Below the pieces are notes generated by a model that was not told the origin of the DNA, made no database searches, and was given only the letters and a program-made list of their open reading frames with translations. A program made the position numbers and the translations under genes. From positions 28,557,362 through 28,621,361 of the forward strand of contig OY997649.1 of assembly GCA_963921795.1 (NCBI GenBank): 64,000 nucleotides of DNA. Direction: 5' to 3'. Shown one piece after another: positions 9,924-21,461 of this stretch (position 1 is the stretch's first letter; each line of letters opens with the position of its first letter). The DNA is from Nannobrachium achirus. Its lineage: Eukaryota > Chordata > Actinopteri > Myctophiformes > Myctophidae.

Positions 9924-12020
9924 ACCTCTTGATTGAGTGGGGAAGTTGCCAAGTACTACCGAGCAGGATGATTGTATTTATGTTCAAGAGTGCTTACTTA
10001 GGTTATCTAATGTTACATGTTCTATGTTGATGTGTTGGTGCCTACATGTACCTGTAATGTCTTTGGACAAGAAAAGAGTCTGGTTTATAAATAATCATGG
10101 AATTGATTCAGAGTTGGTATGGTCCAATGGGAGGGGTTAAACCTTTAAGAGGGAGACCTGCCATTGCTCTAGAGGCAGTCAATGAAGGACTGGGGTTGAG
10201 TTAAGACCTAATGCCAACTGCTGGCCAGTGAAATGTATAGTTTGACTTTGTGCTGTGCCTATTTTGATCGTTTTTTCCTGGACACTGTTAAGAAGAGGTG
10301 AATAAAACATTTGGCTTTTTGAAACATCGGACTCTGACCTCTACTTTTGAATATGTTGCTCTTAGTTGTTGGAGTATTTTGAGTATCAAGTATTTATTAA
10401 GTATAAATACACGTGCCTTGTGGCAAAACACTATCCTCACTCAGAGTCAGAGTGTGACATTTGGTGGCAGTGGTGGGATGTCCAAAGGAAAAAAGTTTGC
10501 ACAGTCAACTCAAGAATGCGTCTAGAACCGTCACCAGCAGCAAGCCATGCTCTTGAAGGAAGAAAGTGCCATAGGGGGGAGCCGTCGCGAAGGCTTCCAG
10601 CTCAGGTGGACATGACCACTTCCCAAGGGGCGAGTTCTACAACCAGGGCCTGCTGCCGGAGTCATTCACGCAGTCCCGGAGGAAGAATGAGAAGGAGACT
10701 GAAGTTCAGCGGCCTCAACCACCAGCTCGCACAGCTCCATTTGCGTGTATCCAATTGGGTGAATATTCAACCTGAGACCAACTTCATCGTGCTCCGGACA
10801 TTGAGGCAGCCGTGGCACAGCCAAGGGTGCCTGGTGGGTCAGTGTGGCCTGTCGGTGGCAGCGACAGAGTGGCGGCGACAACAGGTTCTGCAGCAACAGC
10901 CGTGCCAGTGGAGGAGCCAAAGCGGGTGGGGTTGAAAGACTTGAACCCAAACAAACACAAGACCCAAGGTAGTTGCGTGCAATCCACCCTTCTATCTCTG
11001 TGCAAGAAATGTCAGAGATTTTGCAGGAGACTTCCTTTCCTAGACGCCACAGGGGGCGTCTTCAGAAGGGGGGGGAAATGTCACGGGGCAGCCCGTGCCC
11101 TATTCATGTACACCTGGATTGAGGACAAGGCACACACCTACGTTTCCATTTGACTAACTTGCCGGCCGGCTTGGAGATGGCTGGGTGAAAGTTTTGTTCT
11201 TGAACTTTTTTCCTTTGGACATCCCACCACTGCCACCAAATGTCACACTCTGACTCTGAGTGAGGATAGTGTTTTGCCACAAGGCACGTGTATTTATACT
11301 TAATAAATACTTGATACTCAAAATACTCCAACAACTAAGAGCAACATATTCAAAAGTAGAGGTCAGAGTCCGATGTTTCAAAAAGCCAAATGTTTTATTC
11401 ACCTCTTCTTAACAGTGTCCAGGAAAAACGATCAAAATAGGCACAGCACAAAGTCAAACTATACATTTCACTGGCCAGCAGTTGGCATTAGGTCTTAACT
11501 CAACCCCAGTCCTTCATTGACTGCCTCTAGAGCAATGGCAGGTCTCCCTCTTAAAGGTTTAACCCCTCCCATTGGACCATACCAACTCTGAATCAATTCC
11601 ATGATTATTTATAAACCAGACTCTTTTCTTGTCCAAAGACATTACAGGTACATGTAGGCACCAACACATCAACATAGAACATGTAACATTAGATAACCTA
11701 AGTAAGCACTCTTGAACATAAATACAATCATCCTGCTCGGTAGTACTTGGCAACTTCCCCACTCAATCAAGAGGTTCACCACAGCACTAAGGAGAGACAG
11801 GTGCCAACCAATCATAATTAATCACCCCATGATTACCACCACCACAATGCAAAACATTTCAACCATTAAAATGCATAGGGAAATAAATTCACTGTTCAAG
11901 AACAAAACTTTCACCCAGCCATCTCCAAGCCGGCCGGCAAGTTAGTCAAATGGAAACGTAGGTGTGTGCCTTGTCCTCAATCCAGGTGTACATGAATAGG
12001 GCACGGGCTGCCCCGTGACA
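9924..12020. mobile_element. Rearranged, internally deleted Gypsy-type LTR retrotransposon
   Basis: Pieces in order: a 5'-truncated plus-strand LTR (9924-10459) ending GTGTGACA; a primer-binding region TTTGGTGGCAGTGGTGGGAT from 10460; about 600 bp of internal sequence with no intact frame; a G-rich polypurine tract ending GGGGGGGGAAA before 11079; the first 127 bp of a plus-strand LTR (11079-11205); 35 bp of inverted primer-binding region (11206-11240); and a complete 780-bp minus-strand LTR (11241-12020). No pol domain is present. The left end lacks the LTR start, so the target duplication cannot be read. Confidence 0.75.
11241..12020 (-). repeat. Complete 780-bp LTR (minus orientation)
   Basis: Read on the minus strand it starts TGTCACGGGGCAGCCCGTGC and ends GAGTGTGACA, with TGTCAC/GTGACA termini. 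Bases 11241-11775 are the reverse complement of 9924-10459, and 11894-12020 of 11079-11205. Only 11776-11893 is single-copy in the window. Confidence 0.8.
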
Positions 12021-12167
12021 AACGTATCGCATCGCGACGCGTTGTGAGCTTGTAGATCTGCTACTTCAACCATTTTACACTTATACCGGTATATTGCAGT
12101 ATTGATACTTTTACTTAAGTAAAATATGTGAGTACTTTTTCCACCACTGTGCTGTGGTATGCGCCTT

Positions 12168-13072
12168 AGAGGTCTTCGGACCTGCCCGAGATCCGAAATT
12201 ACCCGCGATCCGAACCGAACCAAGCCGGGTAACGGGGCCGTTTTCTAGCTTTTACCGCGGGGCGGGCCGGGGCCGGGGCCGTCTGCCCCGGTTCCCCGGG
12301 TATCTCCTGTTACCCGAGTGGAGCCGAGACAGGCCGAGATTGAAGTGAAAGTGAACGCAACAACTGCACCAAATAGATAACGCCACACGATGGCACTAAA
12401 GATGCAGCATGTAATATGTTGCATTGGTTGTGAGAACTGAGAAGTAGAACTCACTCAGTCACAACAACACTGACTGTATCAGTTGGATTGTTATTATTAT
12501 CAAAGATATTAACGTAACGTTTTGGTTAACGGTTTACAATGGAGTTGTCATTGCGTGTTGTCATGCTCTGCAGAGCAAAATGGACACTCAAAGCAGAAAG
12601 ATATAATGAACAACACATGCGACAGAAAACGATAGCATTAGCATTGGCTATAGCCAAAGAAGAAGGAATAAAAACATGGATTTATTTGTATTTACAAACT
12701 GTCCGCATTGACTTACTGGTCTGGGAAAAGATCATCTTTTGGCGAGAGGCACAGCGCCGCTGACAGCAACAGCAGCACCGTGGCGACGTTAGGTAAGAAA
12801 TATGTCTGATACAACTCTTAATATAATAACGTTGGCATTCTTTCATTTCGGGGCGACAGGTTCGGGTCTCGGATCTCTCGTTCTGCTCGGGTATCGGATC
12901 CAATTTTTCTAATAACAGGCGGGGCCGTTCGGATCGGATCCATCACGTCTCGGGGCTGATCGGGTAACGGTTCTCAAATTCCAAATGATAGACGGGGCCA
13001 TATGGGTCCGGGTCCGTTTCCCCCGGGTCCTTTTGGGTTCGGGTAGTTCAAATTGGACCCGTGAAGACCTCT
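12168..13072. mobile_element. Non-autonomous hAT-like element, GC-rich
   Basis: The terminal inverted repeat is AGAGGTCTTC...GAAGACCTCT. Flanking octamers TGCGCCTT (12160-12167) and TGCGCCCT (13073-13080) differ at one base. The ends are rich in CCGGG/GATCCG strings, while the middle is ordinary AT-rich DNA without a transposase frame. Confidence 0.75.
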
Positions 13073-13306
13073 TGCGCCCTCGCCCCATTCATTCATTCCT
13101 GCTTTTTACCGTAACCTTCACGGTGACCTTTACAACCAAAAAGTTAATCATGTCTTGTGTTTGGCCCACTGATCATTCCTGGCATTTTTCATGACTGTGT
13201 GACCTTCATTGTGACCTTGACCTTTGACAAATGAGACCCAAAAGTTAATAACAACCTACTACTGATCATTCCCACCAAGTTGTATGAATATATCTGCCAT
13301 GTGTTC

Positions 13307-13793
13307 CAGGGGCGTCAATTGGGTATGGCAGGGGTATGCAGCAGCCATACCCTGCATGGGTCCAGGGGGGAAAATAAAAGTTACTTTTAAATATAAATCC
13401 ATGAATGTCTCTCAAAATGGTCACTTTAACAAGGTATTATAATGATATTCTCCACACTTTTATTCTCCCCATCTTGACAGAATGGTATATTCCCAGGTTC
13501 CACAGGTCAGCTGCACAGGTGAAATGCATTATTGTTAATTGTGGCACGTTTACTAACATGCCAAGTTTAGCTGCACTTGAACAACCATTCCAGGCTGCCA
13601 TATCCAGCCCAAGAAACCATAGAAACGTGGGGAAAAATAGAATGTACTTCTTAAAATAAATGTATCATGCCTGTTGCTAAGGTGACATGGCAACATGACT
13701 GGTGGCAACATGACTGTTGCCACCAGTCTTCGCGCGCGTGCAAGACACAAGTCATGTTGCCATACCTTAGCTTTTTCTGAACTGACGCCACTG
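13307..13793. mobile_element. Non-autonomous hAT element
   Basis: It begins CAGGGGCGTCAATTGGGTAT and ends GAACTGACGCCACTG. Flanking octamers ATGTGTTC (13299-13306) and ATCTGTTC (13794-13801) match at 7 of 8. Sub-terminal GGTATGGCA and TGCCATACC are also inverted. No transposase frame. Confidence 0.75.
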
Positions 13794-13801
13794 ATCTGTT
13801 C

Positions 13802-14424
13802 TTCAGTTGTTTCGTTACACCCACGCACACACACAGTACAAATTTATGTACAGGACTGATTACAACCCCATTCCTACATGGTTGTCAGTATTTATCAGAA
13901 CCAAAACTCTTCTCTGTCAATATTGTCATCTAGAATCACAAGCAGTGGTGCGAGTAAATGGAGAAAATGGACACTCATGTATACTGTACGATAGGAACTA
14001 AATGTGCTTTTGTCTCAATTGTTTGGAATCACAGTTTTGATACTGTCTATGATGTTGATTAGAGTAGATCTTTCTATTCTATTCTATCTGTACTGTGGCT
14101 CTCACACATGTCAACTCTGGGGACCGTGGTGACAATTTCGATGTCTGTCAGTTCTGAGTAATAGCTCATCAGTTGAGCATCTCTGCAGGCAACTAGCCTA
14201 CCTCACCCAACATACACGCGCGCATGCTTGAACGCACACACAAAAGCATGCACGCACATGCACACAGGTAGACTACACAAGCTGTATCTGAACACAGGAA
14301 TATGCACAGGTGCACACATGTTTGCACGTGTGCACGCTCACACATACACCCGCATGCACACGCACATGAACAAACACAATCATGTCCTCCACTGCCGCTG
14401 CTGCTATGCACATCCATCACAATT
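13802..14424. other. No recognisable gene; degenerate CA-rich tract
   Basis: A decayed CACA/GCACA tract (about 14205-14375) makes Cys/His-rich frames on both strands. These are composition artefacts. Confidence 0.6.
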
Positions 14425-14562
14425 AAGCCAGATTTATGCTCTGATGAACGACAATGTCGCATGCCAAAAATAGCCGACCTACAAGCTCACAATGCTCGCG
14501 GATGCAAGGCTTTGTGAGCTTGGACGTCTGCTATTTTTAGGTGTGGAGCATAAATTAGGCTT
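14425..14562. mobile_element. Short MITE enclosing a hairpin
   Basis: The ends AAGCCAGATTTATGCTCT and (reversed) AAGCCTAATTTATGCTCC are 18-bp terminal inverted repeats resembling PIF/Harbinger-type MITEs. Most of the interior is one member of the dispersed hairpin family (14464-14541). Confidence 0.6.
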
Positions 14563-14570
14563 GTGCAATA

Positions 14571-15613
14571 TAGTCCAGTCATTTTAGGGTTAGACCCGGA
14601 ACAAATTGCAATAGTAGCAAACTCAACTGATTCTGTATCCTCATTATGTCCTTAGTGAGGGAAAAAAAGTCCCAAGAAATCCCACCGGGGCAAAGTTTTG
14701 AAAACGACCTATCTACCTTCACTTACTATACACTACAATATAAAGGAAAAAATGACTGAAAAAAAATCTGCTTTAAGTGGGATGTGAGGGGTCTAACTAG
14801 GGGTTTGTCATCATGCTGAATCCATTGCAGGCATTTGTTTTGCACAAAAAACATTCTGTGGGCTAGAAATGGCCTTAGAAAACAATACACGTATGGGTGC
14901 GTTTTCATGTTAGTCGGAGGCCTTAGGGTTTTTTTTTTTCTCGTGCTAATCAGTCTAAAAGTTCAAAATTTTGCACAGATGTAGTTCAGGGCATGCTCTA
15001 ATGATTTAGCTAGGGCGCCCGAGTCTGCAACATTCGGGGTCGCCACAGCGGCCAAATCAAGTTGGGCTCCCATCGACTTTAGTGATGAAAAGTGATGAGT
15101 CATCACTTTTCAGAGTTTTGTTGGTGCTGTGGCGACCCCGAAGGTCGCAGACTCGGGCGCCCTAGCTAAATCATTAGAGCATGCCCTGAGCTACATCTGT
15201 GCAAAATTTTGAACTTTTAGACTGATTAGCACGAGAAAAAAAAAACCCTAAGGCCTCCGACTAACATGAAAACGCACCCATACGTGTATTGTTTTCTAAG
15301 GCCATTTCTAGCCCACAGAATGTTTTTTGTGCAAAACAAATGCCTGCAATGGATTCAGCATGATGACAAACCCCTAGTTAGACCCCTCACATCCCACTTA
15401 AAGCAGATTTCTTCTCAGTCATTTTTTCCTTTATATTGTAGTGTATAGTAAGTGAAGGTAGATAGGTCGTTTTCAAAACTTTGCCCCGGTGGGATTTCTT
15501 GGGACTTTTTTTCCCTCACTAAGGACATAATGAGGATACAGAATCAGTTGAGTTTGCTACTATTGCAATTTGTTCCAGGTTTGGACAAATTTTGGCCTAA
15601 AATGACTGGACTA
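14571..15613. repeat. 1.04-kb near-perfect palindrome (foldback element)
   Basis: The sequence runs from TAGTCCAGTCATTTTAGG to its complement. The symmetry centre is near 15099 (AAAAGTGATGA-G-TCATCACTTTT) and each arm is about 520 bp. The arms differ by a few substitutions and one indel of about 10 bases close to the outer end. The trinucleotide ATA lies directly outside both ends. Matching short ORFs in both arms are mirror images, not genes. It is probably a foldback or MITE; the family is unknown to me. Confidence 0.85.
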
Positions 15614-16757
15614 ATAGCAGGAACAGCTCAGCATTTTGGAGAACATCAAGTCAACTTTCTGGAACATCAGTGGTTCTCACAGTGGGGTTGGGGACCCCCA
15701 CAAGTCCTTGAGGTGGTTCTAGGGGGTCCCCAGCAAAAGCATTAAAGCATTCAAATCAGTTTAACCAAATGCAATTCAGTTTGAGGGTCCTTGATAATTA
15801 ACACAAAACATGTGTTAATTATTTTCCATACTAACTGGTTTCTATGTTTATTTTTGCCATCAAAACATGTTGATTGTTCAGTATACAGTCTTTATAGGCT
15901 ATGCCTCCTGTACAGTCAGCAGTAGGTTACACTGGTTTGGGTCCCGGGCTAAATGTCTAACCTTTCTTTTGGGTCTTGAGACTTGAGCTAAAAAGTTAAG
16001 GAACCACAGGTTGTTAAAATGGAGCGTTAAATTAACACTCAGGAGTTTACAGTGTAGAAGCACTATGTTAGTTTAACTATGTATAATTGACCTTTAGGTC
16101 CAATTGAATGAAGACTGGGGAGTGTGTATGTGTCCCTCTATATAATGACCCACCGTATATATAGGAACCTTTCTGTGACATTTCTCTGCACCCACCCTTC
16201 TAAACAGCAGCTTCAAGCAACACCTCTGTGCCATGCAAGGTCAGCAAGTATACGGTACCTGCTGGTATCTTTGTAGACCAAGTCCATACAACAACACCCC
16301 ATTCTATTCTACCCTTCTCTTCTCTTATATTTATCTCTTTTCCCCCTTTCAATTTCCCTGCTGCCAGTGGGTTGGGTGCAGCTTGCATGCGTGGGTGCAC
16401 CACGTGTGTGTGGACTGGAGGTGGGGATATATGCTGCTGTACAAAAAAACGACTACATTGACCTAGTATCCTTTTTACATTTATCTTTGTTGGAAAATTT
16501 TACAGGTTTGCCTGTTCTGTTTTCGCCTGGAAGGAGAAAGGAAGAAGAAGGTAAACAATGGGTTGTGAAACAACTGGAGAAGGAGGCAGTGCAGAGGACT
16601 GCCTGCATTGTCACTGAGACCAGCCGTATTCTATTTCTGTTCAGCAAGAAGCCATTCCCTTAATTAGAGTCCCTTGAAGCAATATCATTTGGAAATATAC
16701 AAGTGATTTGATTAATGGGTTTTACTGACTTCTATCTTCAGCTGTTAAAGGAGCCCA
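15614..16757. other. No gene; one hAT relic
   Basis: Bases 15667-15740 (CAGTGGTTCTCACAGTGG and onward, with GGGGACCCCC motifs) are a decayed relative of the hAT family at 58191-58562. The rest shows nothing recognisable. Confidence 0.5.
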
Positions 16758-16768
16758 GTGGTGTGTGT

Positions 16769-16827
<59 letters not shown>

Positions 16828-16832
16828 CGCGC
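16758..16832. repeat. (GT)n microsatellite
   Basis: GT run ending in GCGCGCACGCGC. Confidence 0.97.
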
Positions 16833-16947
16833 ATGTATTTTGCATTATTTTATATGTATACTAACAGCACAGATGAGTGAGCGCCAGAAAGAGAGAGGTA
16901 AAGCACAGTAATTCAGTAGCAATATGTACATTTCACATAATGGTAAT

Positions 16948-16968
16948 ACACACGCACACACACACGCG

Positions 16969-17057
<89 letters not shown>
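16948..17057. repeat. (CA)n microsatellite
   Basis: CACACGCG start followed by a long pure CA run. With the GT run 120 bp upstream, it can form an inverted pair of simple repeats. Confidence 0.97.
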
Positions 17058-17059
<2 letters not shown>

Positions 17060-17676
17060 TATACAGTAGTTACAACAATTCATCACTGTGTCATGCAGTA
17101 TATTAAGGGGCTCAGTAAAGGTTAGATGAGTTCAACCCAGCTCCCTAAAATATAAATCAAAATCACGTTGAGTCATGCTATTTATGAACAGTGTTAGACT
17201 GTAGGTCCTGGACATTCAACTCCACTACAGGTTTGTAGTGTTTCATAAAAGAATATCACAAATCACTAGTCACTCACACAGCATTGCACAAAATGTCTCT
17301 TAATCACAGTTAATCAGAGTGAACAACTATTTGCAAACATTACATTTCCATTTTCAGCGTATAACCCTCAACATATAGCATAACACTTTATGAGGCATTT
17401 TCTGTCAAACTTCATCTTTAGTCTCATAAATTACGATGAGAGTAATAACATAAGGAAGGCCATAATAAACTCCATGTAATTGTATGAATATAAGGAACAA
17501 GGGGGGGGAATGATGGGATCATAAATGTGAATCACAAATCTTAAAGGTTTTAACTCCTCAAAAGAGGAGGTTGGACGAAATTTGCAGGAGATTAAGTGAG
17601 ATTAAAAATGCTTTAATACCTGGTGGCTCATCCTTGGGAACTTTCCTTGACGCAGTGACACGAAAGGTGACATTGA

Positions 17677-18204
17677 CAAGGGTGTCGCACTTCTGGGCCC
17701 TGGGTACAAGGATTCACTGCATGGCCGGCCCCCATGAATGTTGTTCATAGACTGGGAACGCACTATTACGCATTATTTTGCATGCTTTAACTATTGAAAA
17801 ATAGCAGATATCCAAGCTCAGCGCGGCACCGACTGCCACGCTGCGAGTTTGTAGATCTGCTATTTTTGAAAAGTCATGATTTATTTTTTCAGTTCCTATG
17901 TCATTGGTGCTCAAAATGTTTCATGTGAAGGACCCCCAAAATAATATGTATTTGGCCACGGACCCCCCCCATCTCAAAATATTTAGTTCCAGGGCCCCCC
18001 CAGAAGTTACAAATGTTTGCTTAAAAAATACATATTTTCAAAGATTTGCACATATTTTCAAAATCAGCAGATCTACAAGCTCGTAGTGAGCTTGTATATC
18101 TGCTATTTTTCAAAAGCTAAAGTATAAAATAATTAATGCTCCTCCACCTTGGGCCCTAGTAACTCAGTCCCACATTTCCCCCCCTTGTGATGCCCATGCC
18201 CCTG
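17677..18204. mobile_element. Non-autonomous hAT element, second copy of the 8820 family
   Basis: Inverted relative to 8820-9239. It begins CAAGGGTGTCGCAC and ends near CCCATGCCCCTG. It shares the GGGCCCTGGGTACAAGGATT start, a central region with runs of C, and the GGGCCCTAGTAACTCAGTCC end. It holds two full hairpins (17793-17870 and 18056-18115). The octamers flanking it do not match. Confidence 0.65.
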
Positions 18205-20440
18205 CATCACAAGGGGGCATCACAAGTCATGTCATGTGGGACATGACTGTCATGTGGGAGCAGCTTCCCTCAAAGGCCACACCCCACAAATGCAGCAACA
18301 CAATAATAGGACATTATCGATCTGGGAAATGTCCAATAATGCCTTCATTGAGACCGTTTGTATATAAAAGACATCTTAAACTGTTGGTGCTATACTTCAT
18401 TTCAGGAGAGAAGCATACAGTTCTTTGATTTTTGTTCTTTGATAAGTGGCACTTTTCAAATACACCACACTTAAAAATCGCCTTCACACAAAATATGACT
18501 CTATCCAATCTTGTCCATTTTGAATGGTAACGACTGGGCCTCTCTGCAGGTTCATACATCATTCCCATTACAAAGGATCCTATTACAAATCCCATTTGAT
18601 TTTTTTATATTGTATGAAATAACATTTATCAAAAGGACAATCCACGTGAACCAAGACATCCTTTATTTATGATTCTCTTATGATGATTCATTGAACACCT
18701 ATACAGTAGATAATGCAGTGTATTCATCAAAGTCTCATATAGATCACAGAGGGTTGCACATGCACAAAGATTGGCCCTATCTTTGGGTTTTCATGAGTTG
18801 GGTGCTATCATTTCATGATCAATTTCACCCTCAGTAATGTAAAATGGGATTTGTGCACTGGAGAAAATAGGAAGTATATATTTTGTAGAACAAAAATAAA
18901 ATAGTAAAAGCTAAGCGTACATATATCCACTTATAAATGATTTCAGTGGAGAAGGAAATCAATAGCTCTCTGGCTGTGTTTCTGCCAGTTTGATGGAGGT
19001 GGTTGGTGTTCAGGTACAAAGACAGATCTAGTTGTTAGTTAGAAATCAATCAAATCCCAAGCATTCTATTTGAGGAGTGTCAAATGTAGGGCAGCAAACT
19101 GTGCAACAGTCCATTTCCAAGCACCGGGGTTCAGTCATGTTGGAACAGAGTAAGCCACACCAGATGCATAGTAAAGATGCAAGCTATAAATGTAATTGAA
19201 ATGAAGCTACACAGTATATCCATTACGGTAACCTGCAATCTGATTACTGTTTTATTCAATGAGCAACAGCATTTTCTATCATTTAACATCCTTTGCAACA
19301 ATAAATAAACGTTTAAATTACAAAAAAAGGAAAACAAACAAATAAGGGGAGTGAAATAAAGTTGATCAATTAAACAAAGGTTCTGCTGTGGTTTTAATGA
19401 TTTCTAATTAAATCTTGTGAATTTTGCTCCATTACAAAAATATCTATATTCAGTCGTATCTCGTTGATTTTACATTTTTTCCTAGTATGCTGTCCTCTGC
19501 TCTTCAGTTCTGTGATATATTGTGGATATTTGACAGCTATATCTGCTGACAATTGCCACATAAAGGCCATGTTTACTGGACGTGTCCTTTTTGTGAGTAT
19601 GTTTGTGTGTGTGCATGTGCATGTGTGTGTGTGGGGGGGGGGCTCTGTGCAAGGTCTAAAGTACCATTGTCTAACTAGCGAGGTCACACAAATTAAGTCA
19701 CCATATAATGACAAGTATGAATAGCTGTTTGTGTGAGTTGCCATAATTGCACCGTTAGGAACCATTACCTGTTCTTCCCAGGTGAGATTATCAAGGCAAT
19801 GGTCTTGAACTAATGACCAGAACATTGAGCCCACATGCCGGTGCCAACTGCTCAGCTCCAAGCGACAGACAGAATGTCTTTGAGGTGAATCACCAATTAG
19901 CTTTTCTTCCAGGTTCGGGGAGGATTCGTTAAAATCATTAGTGGCGATGGATTATGGTGTTCCTGCTTCTTACTTCTCTGTAAGCTCCCAAAGCATATGA
20001 AATCGTTTTAAGTTATTGCATGTTCATAACACTGGTGGGTGAAGTCAAGGTTGAATATCTACCTAGTTTTATTAGTCATGTAGATCAGCCTAATGGCGAA
20101 CTTTGATCTATTGTACAACTGTACATTCCCACTTCTTCCCCACTCATGGGGAATTGAAGAAATAATATATATATATAAAGTCATAGTTCAGCTAACCCTA
20201 AGCCTGATGCACCTGTCCAACATTTCTACAAAATGCCTGTCTTAATCAGGGTGACTTAGGTAATTCAGAATCAACTTTATTGTCACATCACAGGTTTGCA
20301 GGTCTAAAACAGTGTGTGAAATTCGTTTTGGTCATTTACATACCGGTAAAAGAGAAAGATTGTGCTGTTTTAATGGTTACAAGGGACATGAACATTGCTA
20401 TAAGCTTACAGTACATTAAGTGAAAACATTTATGTTCAAC
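18205..20440. other. No recognisable gene
   Basis: Mostly AT-rich unique-looking DNA with small palindromes near 18200-18260. A 155-codon minus frame (19394-19861) has no domain or exon signals. A fish-type dispersed repeat (TCAACTTTATTGTCACATCA) begins near 20270. Confidence 0.55.
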
Positions 20441-21461
20441 AGTGTAAAAAAAACATCACAAGGATGCAACTGGGACGTATCATCAGTGATGTAGCCTGGG
20501 GTCGACGGGTGTTTCGGGTCTCGCAACATCATACACCCTCGCCCAGGTGACCCAGCCGGGGTTGATCAAGTCCTGACTTACGTCCCAGTAGCTATCCACG
20601 ATCAGTCCTATTAGGGAAAGACAGGGTCACTCAATGTGCTGCACCGGAACTACTCTGCCGGGATTGGGGGTACCATTCTGGCGCGTGGAAGAACTAGGCT
20701 CTATGGGTTGACTCCTGGCCGGGCTCCTCCTACGTCTCACCAGGTCCTCCCCTGCTCTCACCAGGTTCAGAACCTGTGCGTTGCACCAGACCCCAATCCA
20801 AACATTCCATTCAGCTGCTGCAGTTGAATGGCCCTCCTAAAGGCCTCACCGTGGATTTGTTGGGCTTCTTCCTCACGGAAGACACAGGCTGGGGCGCTAA
20901 CCCAACCTGCTCCCGGGTGCCGTCTAAATTCCGGCCGTCAACCGAGTCTCCGGTGGTCACCAAACTATTCCTGGTTGTCACATAGTCTATTCCTATGAGC
21001 CACTATAAATAGAACTAATAGTGTAAAAAAAACATCACAAGGATGCAACTGGGACGTATCATCAGTGATGTAGCCTGGGGTCGACGGGTGTTTCGGGTCT
21101 CGCAACATCATACACCCTCGCCCAGGTGACCCAGCCAGGGTTGATCAAGTCCGGACTTACGCCCCAGTAGCTATCCACGATCAGTCCTATTAGGGAAAGA
21201 CAGGGTCACTCAATGTGCTGCACCGGAACTACTCTGCCGGGATTGGGGGTACCATTCTGGCGCGTGGAAGAACTAGGCTCTATGGGTTGACTCCTGGCCG
21301 GGCTCCTCCTACGTCTCACCAGGTCCTCCCCTGCTCTCACCAGGTTCAGAACCTGTGCGTTGCACCAGACCCCAATCCAAACATTCCATTCAGCTGCTGC
21401 AGTTGAATGGCCCTCCTAAAGGCCTCACCGTGGATTTGTTGGGCTTCTTCCTCACGGAAGA
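20441..21461. repeat. 579-bp tandem duplication of a dispersed repeat
   Basis: Unit 20441-21019 is followed directly by 21020-21461, which repeats its first 442 bases with only a handful of differences, so the period is 579 bp. The identical 63-codon frames at 20636 and 21215 arise from this duplication. The CpG-rich unit (GGGTCGACGGGTGTTTCGGG) looks like retroelement-derived sequence that I cannot assign. Confidence 0.85.

Larger units (their letters stand above)
9452..12149. mobile_element. hAT-like element (CAGTGGTGTAAAG family) split by a nested LTR element
   Basis: The left part (CAGTGGTGTAAAGTAAC and onward, to about 9625) and right part (ACTTTTACTTAAGTAAAATA near 12106, ending CCACCACTG at 12149) are the two ends of a common fish repeat. 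A related copy in the opposite orientation is at 45610-45918. The interior contains a hairpin that is itself split by a Gypsy LTR element (9924-12020). No clear target duplication was found. Confidence 0.65.

Noticed and set aside
10366-11153. ORFs of 189 and 113 codons
   Set aside because: They start inside an LTR and run through the deleted interior of the Gypsy element. I see no gag zinc knuckle, protease or RT motif.
9937-11762. Identical 67-residue ORFs on opposite strands
   Set aside because: Both are LTR sequence in inverted copies.
9924-12020. Endogenous retrovirus
   Set aside because: The PBS region and LTR layout fit a Gypsy retrotransposon. There is no env-like or pol sequence.
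14726-15448. Two identical 60-residue ORFs (one per strand)
   Set aside because: They are mirror images in the arms of the large palindrome, with no motif and in-arm stops on extension.
19394-19861. 155-codon minus-strand ORF
   Set aside because: It has a His-Thr low-complexity part from a local GT tract, no domain, and no splice or promoter context.
20636-21406. Identical 63-residue ORFs in tandem
   Set aside because: They reflect the 579-bp duplication of a dispersed repeat, not a gene family.
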